Shown: piece by piece, positions 34,301 through 49,300 of the stretch
Layout of the letters: each line of letters starts with the position of its first letter
Position numbering within the stretch: the first letter of the stretch is position 1
Origin: JAHRAW01 sp963693025
GTDB taxonomy: Bacteria; Pseudomonadota; Gammaproteobacteria; Arenicellales; Poriferihabitantaceae
Direction of reading: 5' to 3'
Assembly (NCBI GenBank): GCA_963693025.1
Contig: OY843749.1
Span: forward strand, 2,480,001 to 2,544,000
Length of the DNA: 64,000 nt
The notes under the pieces: model-generated
What the model saw: the letters and a program-made list of their open reading frames with translations, nothing else
Told to the model about the DNA's origin: nothing
The model's database searches: none
Translations under genes and position numbers: made by a program

Positions 34301-37300
34301 CGGCGCACGATTCGGACGCCAATGTGACCGCAAGCGACGCCGACAGCCTGACGTTCAGCGTGACCGTGGAAGAGGCGACGCCGAACATCAGCGTCAGCCC
34401 GGCCGCGCTGACCTTCGCCGAAGGCGGCGGCGGCGCTTACACCGTGCGGCTGTTCACGCGCCCGAGCGTGACCGTGGAAGTGGCGCAGGACAGCGCCGCG
34501 CTCGCCGGCGTCACCTTCACCGCCGGCGGCACAAGCCAACTCACGCTGACCTTCACCGCCGATAACTGGGACACGCCGCAGACGGTCGCCATCGTCGCCG
34601 CCACCGACGCCGACGGCAACGACACCAACGGCGTGATTACCCTCGCGTCCGCCGGGGCGGAGTATGACAACCTCAGCGCGGAGGTGGCGGTCACCGTGTG
34701 GGACAACGACGGGCTCGTGAACCTTTCCGCCACCGACTTGAGCATCGGCGAGGACGCCGCGCGCGCCTACACCGTGGCGCTGTTCAGCGCGCCCACGCCC
34801 GCTACCGATGTCACGGTCACGCCGCTGAGCGACAACGCCGAAGTCACGCTGTCGGTGAGCAGGCTCGTGTTCACCGCGCAGAATTGGAATGAGCCGCAGA
34901 GCGTCATCGTCAGCGCCGCCGCCGACAGCGACGCCACCGCCGACACCGCCATCATCCGCCACACCGTCACCGGCGCCGCGTATCCGGTGGCGCGCGCCGC
35001 CGGCAGCGTGAGCGTGACCGTGCCCGACCCGCCGACGCTGGGCTGGGAGCAGGGCGCGTTTGTGGTGGACGAGAATGCGGGGGTGGAGCAGGTGTGCGCG
35101 GTGTTCAGCGAGCCGTCGGCGGCGGATGGGACGATTACGTTTTCGCCGCCGCTCGACTTGAATCTATCCTCGCTCAGCGGCGGCGCCACGAACAACGTTG
35201 ATTTCGTGCGCCAGCACAACACATTCACTTTCAACCACAGCGCTGAGCGCCTTTGCATGGGGTTGCAGATTACGGACGACTCAATCAGCGAAACGGACGA
35301 GACCTTTACCGTGCGAATGGTCTCCGGCGGTGGCAGTTCCGCCGCGGCGGTGGTGATTAACCCCGCCGACGCCACCGTCACCATCCGCGACAACGACAAC
35401 CGCGTGCCGGACTTCGGCACGGCGAGCGTGGACGCCAAAACCTACACCGCGGGCTCGCCCATCGCCGACTTGACCCTGCCCGACGCCACCGGCGGCAACG
35501 GCGCGCTGCTCTACACGCTGGACACCGCCGCCGTGCCGGGTTTGACTTTTGACGACGCTACGCTCGTTTTGCGCGGCACGCCGCTCGGCGCAACACCGGC
35601 GCAAGGCGTGCGGCTGACCTACACCGCCGCCGACGCCGACGGCGTGAGCGGCGCCGCCGATGAAGCCAGCCTGACCTTCGCGGTCACCGTCAACCCGGCG
35701 CCGGTGGTGATGCCGGCGGTGGTGTTTGCGCCGGCGGCGTTGACGGTGAGGGAAGGCGGCGCCCGCGCTTATACCGTTGCGCTGGCGACCGCGCCCGCCG
35801 GGTTGGTGACGGTGACGCCGAGCGTGAGCGGCGGCACGGCAAACCACGGTGTCACGGTGACGACAGGTGAATTGACGTTTAGCAGTGGCAACTGGAACGC
35901 GGCGCAGGATGTGTCCGTCGCCGCCGCCGAAGACGATGCGGACTTCACCGACGAGACCGCCACGATTAGCCACGCGGTGGCCGGCTACGGCGGCGTCACC
36001 GCCGATGAGGTGCTCGTCACGGTGACCGACGACGACATCGCCCACACCACCGCCCCGACTTTCGCGGGTCTTTCGGTGGACGACCAGACCTACACCGCCG
36101 ACACACCCATCCCCGCCCTGACGCTGCCCGTCGCCGGCGGCGGCGACGGCGTGATTACCTACACGCTGACGCCGGACATCGCCACCGCCGTGCCGGGCTT
36201 GAACTTCAACGACACCACGCGCGAATTGAGCGGCACGGCAAACGCCGCAACGACCACCGCAGTCACCCTGACCTACACCGCCGCCGACAGCGACATCAAC
36301 ACCGCCGACGACGATACCGTCAGCCTGACCTTCGCGGTCACCGTGAACCCCGCGCCGGTGGCGGCGCTGGTGTTTGCCCCGACCGCGCTGACCGTAATGG
36401 AAGGCACCAACACCGGCGCCTACGCGATTGAGTTGTCGGTCGCGCCCGACGGCGGTGATGTGACGGTGACGCCAAGCGGCGCGGGATTGACCTACGCGCC
36501 CGCCGCGCTGACTTTCACCGACGGCAACTGGAACACCGCGCAAGACATCACCCTCACCGCCGCGCAAGACGATAACGCGGCGGATGAGACCGTCACCGTG
36601 CGCCACGAAGTGGCCGGCGCGGGTAATTACGCTTCGCTGACCGCCGGCGGCGATGTGACCGTCACCGTCACCGACGACGACACGCCCGCCGTCACGATTA
36701 GCACGGACGCGCTGACCGTGGGTGAAGGCACGAGCGGCGCGAACAACACCTACACCGTGGTCTTGCACACCAAGCCGAGCGGCAATGTGACGGTCACGCC
36801 GAGCGTGGGCGGCGACGTTGCCGACCACGGCGTTTCCATCACGCCAAGCGGCGCGCTCACCTTTAACAGCGGCAACTGGAATAGGGCGCAAAGCGTGGTC
36901 GTCGCCGCCGGCGAAGACGATTTGGACTTCGCCGATGAGACCGTCACCATCAGCCACGCGGTTGCCGGTTATACCGGCGCGCCGACTCCCGCCGGTGTGG
37001 TGGTCACGGTCACCGACAACGACATGGACAGCGCGCCGACTTTCGCGGCGACGCAAACCGGCCTGACCTACATCGCCGGCGAGGCGGTTGACGTAACGCT
37101 ACCGATTGCCAGCGGCGGCAACGGCACGCTTGAATACACGCTGACGCCGGACATCACCGCCACCGTCACCGGCTTGACCTTCAACGCCAACACCCGCGCA
37201 TTGAGCGGCACGGCGGACGTGGTGACGGCGGTGGGCGGCATCACGCTGACCTACACCGCCACCGACGCCGACGGCAACACCGCCGCCGGCGATACCGACA

Positions 37301-40300
37301 GCCAGACCTTCGCCGTCACCGTCATCCCGCCCGCGCTGGTGTTTGACCCGAGCGCGCTAACCGTCACCGAAGGCGGCGGCACCACGACCTACGCGGTCGA
37401 GTTGTCGGTCGCGCCGAGCGACGGCAATGTGGTGGTGACGGCGAGCGCCGATAGCGCCCTGACCTTGACGCCCGCTGCGCTGACTTTCTCCGCCACCAAC
37501 TGGGACACGGCGCAAGACATCAGCGTCAGCGCCGCCCAGGACGATGATTCGAATAACGAAACCCTGACCATCAGCCACGCGGTTGCCGGCACGGGCAATT
37601 ACGTTTCACTGACCGCCGGCGGTGAGGTGACGGTGACCGTAACCGACACCAGCATTCCCGCCGTGACGATTTCCACCGCCACGCTGACCGTTGGCGAAGG
37701 CGCATCCGGGAGCGGCACCTACACCGTGCGGCTTGCCACCCGCCCGAGCGGCGAGGTGACGATTACGCCGACCAGCGACAACGCTTCCGCCACCGTTTCA
37801 GATGCGCTGGTCTTCACCGCCGGCGCTTGGAACGATGCGCAGACCGTCACCGTCACCGGCACGGCGGATTTTGACGCCGTGCCCAACGCCGGCGCGGTGA
37901 TTAGCCACGCCGCCACCGGCGCGGATGCGGATTACAACGTCCTCACCCCTGACAGCGTGAGCGTGACCATTACCGAAGCGCAGACCGCCGGCGTGACGAT
38001 TGTCCCGACCACCTTGACCGTGAACGAGGGCGGCGGCTTAAACAACAACTACTCCATCGTGCTGACCTCAGCGCCGAGCGCCGGTAGCGTGGCGGTTACG
38101 CCGACCAGCAGCGACGCCAGCAAAGCCGACGCGTTTGCGGTTGGCGGTGGTTTCGCCTTCACCCGTTCTAACTGGAATGTCCCGCAGAGGGTGCTAGTCG
38201 CCGCCGGTACGGACTTGGATACCACCGACGACACCGTCACCATCACCCACGCCGTCGCCGCCACCGCCACCGAATACAGCGGCGTTACCGCCGACAATGT
38301 GGTGGTGACGGTCCTCGACAGCAGCACGCCCGGCGTCACCATCTTACCCACCACGCTGGGCGTTGCTGAGGGCGGCAACAGCACCTACACCGTGGTGCTG
38401 CGCGCACCGCCGTACGTCAACGATACGGTCGTAGTGGACGTGAGCGTGAGCGCCGGCGCCCACGGCGTCACCGCCACCATCGCCCCGCCGCGGAGCGGGA
38501 TCGGGGTAGGCACCCGGTTCGACGGGCTAACCTTTGACGGCACCAACTGGGACACCGCCCGCACGGTGGTGGTCGCCGCCCCTGATGATGATGCGGACTT
38601 CGCCAACGAGACCGTCACGCTGAGCCACAGCGTGTCGGGTGGCGGCGCCTATACCGGCGTAACCGCCGAAGATGTGGTGGTCACGGTCACCGACAACGAC
38701 ACCGACACGCCGCCGGTTTTCTCGGCGCAGCAAGACGACCAGACCTACACCCTCGGCGAGGCGGTTGACGTCACCCTGCCCGACGCCCCCGGCGGCGACG
38801 GCGATGTGACCTACGCGCTGACGCCGGACATCACCGCCACCGTCTCCGGCTTGACCTTCAACGCCAACACGCGCGCATTGAGCGGCGCGCCGAGCGCGGT
38901 GACGGCAGCGGTCACGCTGACCTACACCGCCACCGACGCCGACGACAACACCGCCGCCGGCGATACCGACAGCCAGACCTTCGCCGTCACCGTCATCCCG
39001 CCCGCGCTGGTGTTTGCCCCAAGCGCACTGAGCGTTGACGAAGGCGGCACCGGCAACTACACGGTTGAGTTGTCGGTCGCGCCCACCGACGGCAATGTGG
39101 TGGTGACGGCGAGCGCCGATAGCGCCCTGACCTTGACGCCCGCCACGCTGACTTTCTCCGCCACCAACTGGGACACGGCGCAAGACATCAGCGTCAGCGC
39201 CGGCGAGGACGACGATTCGAATAACGAAACCCTGGCCATCAGCCACGCGGTTGCCGGCACGGGCAATTACGTTTCACTGACCGTCGGCGGTGAGGTGGCG
39301 GTGACGATTACCGAGAACGACAGCGTGACGATTTCCACCGCCACGCTGACCATTGACGAGCGCGGGATGGGCGTCTACACCGTGGCGCTTAACACCCCGC
39401 CGAGCGCCGATGTGGTGATTACGCCGAGCGCCAACCCCGCCACCGCCACGGTTTCGGGCGCATTGACGTTCAGCAACGCCAACTGGAATGCGGCGCAGGA
39501 TGTCACCGTCACCGGCGTGGCGGACGCTGACGCCGCCGCCAACGCCGGCGCCGTGGTTAGCCACACCGCCGCCAGCGCGGATACGGATTACAACGGCATC
39601 ACCATCGCCGATGTCGCGGTGACGATTATCGAGAACGACACGCGCGGCGTGACCATTGCCCCGAGCGCCTTGCGCATAGACGAAGACAGCAACAGCGGCG
39701 CGAGCAACATCTACACCGTGGTCTTGCACACCGAGCCGAGCGGCACGGTGAGCGTGACGCCGAGCGTGGGCGGCGATGTGGCGGTGCACGGCGTATCCAT
39801 TACGCCCGCCACCCCGCTGGAGTTTGACGCCAGCAACTGGGACACGCCGCAGCAAGTGGTCGTCGCCGCCGCCGAGGACGATACCGACTTCGCCGACGCG
39901 ACCGCCACCATTAGCCACACGGTGGGCGGCGCGGATTACGCCGCCATCACCTCCATCTATTATGTGACGGTGACGGTGGTGGACGACGACAGCGACTCCG
40001 CGCCGGCTTTCCTTTCCGGCGCGGTGGTGGACGACCAGACCTACACCGCCGACACGCCAATCATGCCCCTGGTGCTGCCCGCGGTTGACCCCAACAATGC
40101 CGGCAACGGCGCGCCCGTCTACACGCTAACGCCCACCGCGGACATTCCCGCCGGCTTGGTCTTCACCGCCAACACGCGCACGCTGAGCGGCACGCCCACC
40201 GCGGCGGCGGCGGGGACGACGGTCACGCTGACCTACACCGCCGCCGACAGCGACGCCACCACCGGCGCGGCGGACCAAGCCAGCCAGACCTTCATCGTCA

Positions 40301-43300
40301 TCGTGAACGAAGCGGTCGGCATCGTCATCAGCCCGTCGCCGCTGCAAGTCTATGAGGAAGAGTCGAGCATCTACAGCGTGGCGCTGGACACCAATCCGGG
40401 CGCCGGGCGCACGGTGCTGATTCAACCCGCCGCAGGCGGCACGTTGCTGACGCTTGCGCCGTCGGGTGCGCTCACCTTCACCGGCGCCGACTGGAACATC
40501 CCGCAGAATGTCGTCGTGTCCGCGGCGGGTGACTCTGACGGACTCACCAACAACACCGAGACCATCACGCACACCGTCACCGCAAGCGGCGCCAATCTCT
40601 ACACGAGTCTCAACGGGCAAAACGCCGCCACGCTGACGGTCACCATCATTGATAACGACCATGGCGTGTCGATTAGGGACGCCGGATTCCGTCAGTTGTC
40701 GGCATTGACTTTGGACGAAGGCGCCGCCGCTACTCTGACCATCACCAACCGTTTGTTCGCCCCGCTGGTGACAATACTCAGCGCGGAATTTGTGCCGAAC
40801 AACGGCGCTTTGAGCGCGGCTTATAGCAGACCGCTTCCATTGACTTTTGTGAATAATATCGGCAGCCAGGACAGGCTCACTATCACCGCCAACCGCGATG
40901 GCAATGTCGTGGATAACGCCTACCGCTATGTCATTCGATACAGGCAGAGCGGCGCTGAATACGATTACTCCTTCCCAATCACCGTCACCGACAGACTCGG
41001 CGTGGCGACACCGGCGGTCACGATTGCGCCGACCACGCTGACGATTGACGAAGGCGCCACCGGCGCTTACACGGTTGAGTTGTCGGTCGCGCCCGACGGG
41101 GGCGAGGTGACGGTGACACCGGACGCCACCACCGGCTTGACCTTCGCGCCCGCCGCGTTGACCTTCAGCGACACCAGTTGGAACACGGCGCAGAGCGTTG
41201 TCATCACCGCCGCGCCCGACGACGACACGGCGAACGAGACCCTCACCGTCAGCCACGCGGTGGCGGGCGCGGGTAACTACGATGCGCTGACCGCCGGCGG
41301 CGATGTCACGGTCACGGTCACCGACACCAGCATTCCCGCCGTTACGATTGCCCCGCTCGACCTGACCGTGGACGAGGGCAACGACAACGCCTACACCGTG
41401 GAACTGGCGACTGAGCCGGATGCCGGCGCGCAGGTGATGGTTACGCCGACCGTGGAAGGTACCGGACACGGCGTCAGCATCACGCCAAACACCGTGCTGG
41501 TTTTTGACAGCACCGACTGGAACACCGCGCAAAGCGTGGTCGTCTCCGCCGCCGAGGATGATTTGGACTTCGCCGACGCCACCGCCACGATTAGCCACGC
41601 GGTTGCCGGTTACACCGGCGTCACGAGCGTCGACGATGTGGTCGTGACGGTGGACGACGACGACATTGCCCACACCACCGCCCCGGATTTCGCCGCCGCT
41701 TCGATACCCGACCAGACCTACATCGTCAACGCGCCAATCACCGCCGTGACGCTGCCGGAGGTTGCCCCTAACAGCGGAGACGGCGACATCACCTACGCGC
41801 TGGAACCGGACGTCACCGCCGCCATCGCCGGCTTGACCTTTGACCCCGACACGCGCGTATTGAGCGGCGCGCCGGACAGCGTCACGACGACGGCGGTCAC
41901 GCTCACCTACACCGCCGCCGACAGCGACATCAACACCGCCGACACCGACACCGCCAGCCTAACCTTCACCGTCACCGTCAGCCCCGCGCCGCCGGCGGAA
42001 ATCATCATCAGCCCGTTGGCATTGGATGTCTATGAGGACGGGGGGGATGTGTTCTACACGGTGGTGCTGGACACCCCTCCGGGGGCGGGGCGAAATGTGC
42101 TGATTACCCTCTATAACAGCACGGAGATTAATGTTGCCACGCTCGCACCGGGAACCCGGGTGGAGTTCTTCGACTCGAACTGGAACATCCCGCAGACCGT
42201 CGTCGTGAATGCGGGTGATGACGGCAACAACGTTGACGAAACCGGCTTAACCATCAGGCATATTGTAGGCGCTGCGGGAGCCGACCATCCCTACACGAGG
42301 TTCGATAGCCAAAATGTCGGCACGGTGAGGGTGAGCCTTCGTGATGACGACCATCCGCTGAGGTTTTCCGATATTAGTAACCAGCCGATTACGTCATTGA
42401 CCGTGACCGAGGGCGGCAGCGGCATGCTGCGCCTGCGCGCAAGTAATCCTCCGCTGACGATGGAGCGCGGGGAAATTATCCCGGACGCCGCCGGTTTGAG
42501 TTTTGCGACGCATATACCTCTGCCGACCAGACTGGTCGACACTAATACCAACATCCGATTCACTTTCACCGCCGCCCATGATATTGACGAAGTGGATAAC
42601 GTCTATCGTTATGTTCAACACTACACCGACAGCACCAACATTACCCGCACCCGCTCCTTCCCGCTCACCGTCACCGACACCGGCGTCAACGCGCGACTGC
42701 TGCCGCCGGGGGTTACGATTGCCCCGACCACGCTGACGATTGACGAGGACGGGATGGGTATTTACACCGTCACGCTCGACTCCGACCCCGGCGGCGAGGT
42801 GGTGGTGACGCCGGCGAGCAACAACACCGCCGATGTGCCGACTCCCCCCGCGTTGACCTTTGCGCCGGGCGCGTGGAACACGCCGCAGCGGGTGACCGTC
42901 AGCGGCGCGGACGACCCGGACACCGACGACGAGACCGCCACGATTAGCCATAGGGTGTCGGGCTACGGCAGCATCACCACCGCCGACCGGGTGATAGTGA
43001 CGGTGGACGACGACGACACCGACGGCATCACGCTGTCGCCGACCGCCCTGACCGTGGCGGAAAACGCGAGCGACACCTATACCGTGGTGCTGGATACAAT
43101 TCCCGACGGCAACGCGGTGGTGCGGGTGGTGAACACCGCCCCCGGCGCCGCCACCACCGCCCCCGCCACGCTGACCTTCGCCCCAAACAACTGGAACGAA
43201 GCGCAGACGGTCACCGTCACCGGCGTCAAAGACGCCGACGCCGTTGCAGACCCTGTCGCTGAAATCAACCATCTGGTCACCAACTACGGCAGAGGCGCGC

Positions 43301-46300
43301 CGCTCTCGGATGTGGTGCGGGTCACGGTCACCGAAACCGACACGCGCCGCCTTGCGGTTTCCCCGACGGTCGTGATGGTTCCCGAAGGCAGCGACACCGG
43401 CTCCTACACCGTGGCGCTGACTTCCGAGCCGGTCGGCGGCAATGTGACGGTGACGCTGAGGGGCGGAACAGGCTCAGATTTGACATTCACCAGCGGCACG
43501 GCGCTGACCTTCACCGCCGGCAACTGGAACATCGCGCAGTCGGTTAACTTCGACATCGCCGAGGATGATGATGCGGTGACCGACCCCCCCATCGTAATAG
43601 CCCACAGGGTGAGCGGGGCGGACTACGGCATCCTCGGCGGACTCGCCTCCCCGGTGGCGGTGAGGATTATCGAGAACGACACGCGCGGCGTGACTATTTC
43701 CAGGGACGCACTGACCGTGGACGAAGGCGACAGCGACATCTACACCGTGGTATTGGACACCGAGCCGGGCAACACGGTGAGGGTGACGCCGAGCGTGAGC
43801 AGCGGCGACCATGGCGTGACGACCACCCCCGGCGGCGCGTTGACCTTTGACCGCAACAACTGGGACACGGAGCAAACCGTCTCGGTCTTCGCCGCCGAAG
43901 ACGATGCCGACTTCGCCGACGACACCGCGACGATTAGTCATGCGGTTGCCAGTTATGGCGGCGCCACCGCCACCTATGTGGTGGTGACGGTCACCGATAA
44001 CGACCAAGACTCCGCCCCGGCTTTCCCCATGGGGCAAGCGAGGAACGACCTGACCTACACCGCCGGCGTGCCCATCCCCGACCTGAGGTTGCCCACCGTT
44101 AACCCCCCCACGCCCGGCAACGGCGAAATCACCTATACGCTGGCGCCCATTCCGTCGGGCTTGGTGTTTGACTCCGGCACGCGCATCTTGAGCGGCACGC
44201 CGAGCGCGGTGGCGAGCGCGACGACGTTCACGCTGACCTACACCGCCGCCGACGAAGACGCCATCACCGGTCCGGACGACGAGGACACCCTGACCTTCAC
44301 CATCGCCATCAACCCGGCGCCGCCGGCGGTGGTGACCCTGCGGCTTGAGCCGACCGCGCTGACGGTTGACGAAGGCGCGGGCGGCGGCGGTCTGTACACC
44401 GTGCGCATGAGTTCGCAACCGGCGAGCGATGTGACCGTCACGCCGAGCATTGCCGCAACAAACCACGACTTGACGCTGACCTTTGACGGCGCGGCGCTGC
44501 TGGGCGGGGGCGGGGGCGGGGGCGGTGGGGCGCTGACTTTCGTCACCGCCGAGTGGAACGACGCGCAGACGATTACCGTCACCGCCGCCACCGACCCGGA
44601 CATCGTCGACGACATCGTCACGATTACCCACACCACCATCGGCACGAGCGCGGGCATCGCCGACGCGGATTTGGTTGTCACCGTGGACGACACCAGCATA
44701 CCGGGCGTCACGCTCTTCCCCACCACGCTGACTATGGCGGAAGGCGCCAGCGACATCTACACCATACGGCTGAATACGATTCCGCTCGGTCAGGCGGCGA
44801 TTACGCTGGAGAACGCCGCCCCCGGCAGCGCCACCGCCGAGCCCCTTGCGCTGCTCTTCAGCCCCGCCAACTGGAACATCGCGCAGACGGTCACCGTCAC
44901 CGGCATCAAAGACGCCGACGCCGTAGACGACCCCGAATTTGGCATCGGCGTGCGCGCCACCAACTACGGCGGCGGCGTGCCGTTCTCGGATGCGGTGCGG
45001 GTGACGGTCACCGAAACCGGCATGCGCGGCGTGACCATTTCCGTGACGAGTTTGACGGTGGACGAAGGCAGCGACACCGGCACCTACACCGTGGCGCTGA
45101 CTTCCGCGCCGTTTGGCGGCAATGCGACGGTGACGCCGCGCGAATCCGGCGCCGCCGACTTGATGTTCACCAGCGCCGCGCTGACCTTCACCGCCACCAA
45201 CTGGAACATCCCGCAGTCGGTTCGCTTTGACATTGCCGAGGATGACGATGCGGACACCGACCCCCAAGGCATCATCAGCCACACGGTCACCGGCGCGGAT
45301 TACGACGGCTTCAACGGTCCCCTGGTGTCGGTGCGGGTTATCGAGGACGACATGGACGGCGTGACTATTTCCACAGACGCATTGACGGTGGACGAGGGCG
45401 TCGACGGCGCTTACACCGTGAAACTGGCGACTGAGCCGGGGCGCGCGGTGCGGGTGACGCCGAGCGTGGGCGGCGACCTTGCCGCTCACGGCATAAGCAT
45501 CACGCCAAACCTTGTGTTGACGTTTGACGACAGCAACTGGAACACGGCGCAAAGCGTGCTCGTCTCCGCCGCCGAGGATGATGCCGACTTCGCCGACGAG
45601 ACCGCCACGATTACCCACGCGGTCGCCGGCTACGGCAGCGTCACCGCCGCCGATGTGGTGGTGATGGTGACCGACGACGACCGGGACTCCGCCCCGGCGT
45701 TTGCCTCCGCCGCCTCGGTGCCCGACCAGAGTTATACCGAGCGCGTGCCAATCACCGCGCTGACGCTGCCCGAGGTTGCTCCGACCACCCGCGGCAACGG
45801 CGAAATCACCTACACGCTGGCGCCCCTGCCCGCGGGCTTGAGTTTCACCGCCGCCACGCGCGTCTTGAGCGGCACGCCCGCGACGATACCGGTGCCGACG
45901 ACGACGATGCTGACCTATACCGCCGCCGACGAAGACGCCATCACCACCGCCGCCGACACCGACAGCCTGACCTTCACCGTCACCGTGCGCACGGTGGCGG
46001 GGGTGACGATTGCTCCGACCGCTCTGGCGATTGCCGAAGGCGCGATGGACACCTACACCGTCACGCTGAAGACCGACCCCGGCGGCGATGTGACGGTCAC
46101 GCCGGCGAGCGATGACGACGCCGCCGCCGCCGCCACCCCCACCGCGGGGCTGGTTTTCAAGAGCGGCAACTGGAATGTCGCGCAGACGCTCACCGTCACC
46201 GCCACCGAAGACCACGACACCAACGACGAGAGCGTCAACATCACGCACACGGTCACGGGTTACGGCGGCGTCACCACCGCCGCCCCGGTGACGGTGGCGG

Positions 46301-49300
46301 TAACCGACACCAGCACGCCGGGCATCACGCTGTCGGAGACCACCCTGAGCGTGGCGGAGGGCACGACCGGGTTCTACACCATCGCGCTGAACACGATTCC
46401 AAACGCCAATGTGGAGGTGGAGCTGAGAAACCCCGGCACCACCATCGCCACCATCGCCACCATCGCCCCGAACTCGCTGACTTTCACGCCGGGCGGCTGG
46501 AACACGCCGCAGACGGTTACCGTCACCGGCATCAAAGACGCCGACGCCGTTCCCGACTTCGGCGTGTTTAGCACCCACCGGGCGCTCGGTTACGCGAGCA
46601 GCCTCCCCAGTGTGACCATCATCGTCACCGAAACCGACATGCGCGGCGTCACCATTTCCATGGACGCGCTGACCGTGGATGAGGGCGACGACGACACCTA
46701 TACCGTGGAACTGACGAGCGAGCCGGTCGGCATGGTCACGGTGACGCCGAGCGTGAGCGGTGATGTTAACGTGCACGGCGTGACGATTACGCCAACCACC
46801 GCACTGACGTTTAACGCCGGCAACTGGAACACCGCGCAAAGCGTGGTCGTCTCCGCCGCCGAGGATGATATTGACTTCGACGACGAGACCGCGACGATTA
46901 GTCACGCGGTCACCGGCTACACCGGCGTCACGAGCGCCGATGGGGTGGTCGTGACGGTGGACGACGACGACACCCCATCCGCCCCGGCTTTCGCCGCCGG
47001 CGTGTCGGTGGGCAATCAGAACTACCTCGTGGACTTGCCGGTTGATGTGACCTTGCCCGTCATTGACCCCGCCACCGGCAACGGCACCATCACCTACGCG
47101 CTGATGCCCGGTTTGCCTGCGGGCTTGAGTTATGCGGATGACACGCGCGTGTTGAGCGGCACGCCGAGCAGCGCAACGACGGCGGCAATCACGCTGACCT
47201 ACACCGCCGCCGACAGCGACACCACCACCGGCGCCGCCGACGAAGCCGCGCTGACCTTCACGCTCACGGTGCGGACGGTGAGCATCGGGTTTGAGCGAAC
47301 CACTTACACCGAGCGCGAGGATGTCGGGCAGTTTCAGGTGTGCGTGGTGGTCACCGACCCGCCGCTGAGCGGCACGATGCCGCCGGGAGACGCGCAAGTG
47401 ACGGTGGGCAGCGCCATCGGCACCGCCACGGCGGGCGATTTCACGGCGGTCAACTACACCGCGACTTTCGACCAAGCGCGCCGCCGCGATTGTCTCGCCG
47501 TCGCCATCACGAATGACACAGTGTTGGAGAACAGCGAGATTTTCACGCTCACGCTGGCGCCAAACGCCGCCGCTTCCGACTTTGCGGTGGCGATTGATTC
47601 AAGCGCCGCCACCTCCACGGTGGAGGTTCAGGATGACGACCCGTTGACCGTGCAGTGGTCAGCCGCTGCTTACACCGCCGGCGAGGAAGACGGCGGGGTG
47701 ACGGTGACGCTGGAGTTGGATGTGCCGCCGGGCGTCACCATCAACCGCGCCGCGTTTTCGCTCGGCGTCAGCACGCATTTGCTGAGCGGCGACACGGCGA
47801 CGGCGGGGAGCGATTTCACCGCGCTCCTCAACCAACAAGTCGGTCCGTTCAACAACACGACCCGCAGTCACACCGTGGTCGTGCCGATTTTGGATGACAC
47901 GCTGGTGGAAGGCGACGAGACCTTCGGAGTCGCGGTCGGCTTCCTGCCCGGTACGCTGGTGCCGCCCAACACGGCGCTGAGACCCGTACCGCCCCCCGGC
48001 TCCGGCTTGTTCGGCGGCGCGGCTTACGCCTCGGTCACCATCACCGACGACGATACCGACACGCCGCCGGCTTTCGCCTCCGGCGCGTCGGTGCCCGCTC
48101 AGAGTTACACCGAAAACACACAAATCACCGCCTTGACCCTGCCCGAAGTTGATGCCGGCACCGGCAACGGTGTCATCACCTACACGCTGACGCCCATCCC
48201 GGCGGGCTTGAGTTTCACCGCCACCACCCGCGTATTGAGCGGCACGCCGAATGCGGTGACGGCGACGACGACGACCGCGCTGACCTACACCGCCGCCGAC
48301 GCCGACACCACCACCGGCGCGGCGGACGAAGCCAGCCTGATTTTCGCCGTCACCGTGAACCCCGAGCCGGGCATCGCGCTGTCGCCCGCCCCGCTGACCG
48401 TGCTCGAAGGCGCAAGCGGCGCCTATGCCGTGCAACTGGACACCATACCGGATGGCGGCGATGTGACGGTCGCGCTGAGCCTCGCCGGCGGCGACGCCAC
48501 CTTCCAACCCGCCCGCCTCACCTTCTCGAGCGCCACCTGGAACACGGCGCAGTCGGTCACCGTCACGCCCGCCACCGACGCCGACGCCACCGCCAACACC
48601 GATGTCACCATCCGCCACGCGGCATCGGGCGCGGATTACGCCACCGTCGCCGCCGAATCCCTGCGCGTGGTGGTGCCCGAAGCCCAGACCATCGGCGTGA
48701 CGATTTCCCCCGCTAGTCTGGCTTTGGTCGAAGCCGCTTCCGGAATCTATACCGTGGCGCTGACTTCCGCGCCGGTGGGCGGCGATGTGACAGTGACGCC
48801 GAGTAGCGACAACACCTCGGTCGTCCCCACCCCCGCCGCCGGGTTGGTGTTCACCGCCGTCAACTGGAATCAGGCGCAGACCATGAGCGTCCTCGCCGCC
48901 ACCGACGGCGACACCTTCAACGATGTCGCGACGATTACGAACGCGGTTGCCGGCGCCGATTACGATGGCGCCGCCGCCGCTGATGTCGTGGTGTCGGTCA
49001 CCGACACTGACATTCAGGGCGTAACGGTTTCCAAGACCGCCCTGACCGTGGGCGAGGGCGGAATCGGCACCTACACCGTGGCGCTGTCGGTCGTGCCGAG
49101 CGGCGGCGATGTGGTGATTAGACCGACCATCGACACCGCCATCGCCACCATTGAGCCCGCCGCCGGGCTGACTTTCAGCAGTTCCAACTCGCACATCGCG
49201 CAGACGTTCACCGTCACCGGCGTTCAGGATGCCGACGCCGCCGATGACACCACCAACATCACGCACGGCGCATTCGGCGCGGACTACGATGGCGTGCCTA

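Noticed and set aside
43474..47475. Long minus-strand open frame of 1,333 codons, and many similar ones
   Set aside because: It is locked to one antisense frame of the giant gene, is Arg/His/Gly-rich without domains, and follows from the high GC and repeated codons of the plus-strand gene. The same antisense frame opens all along both genes.
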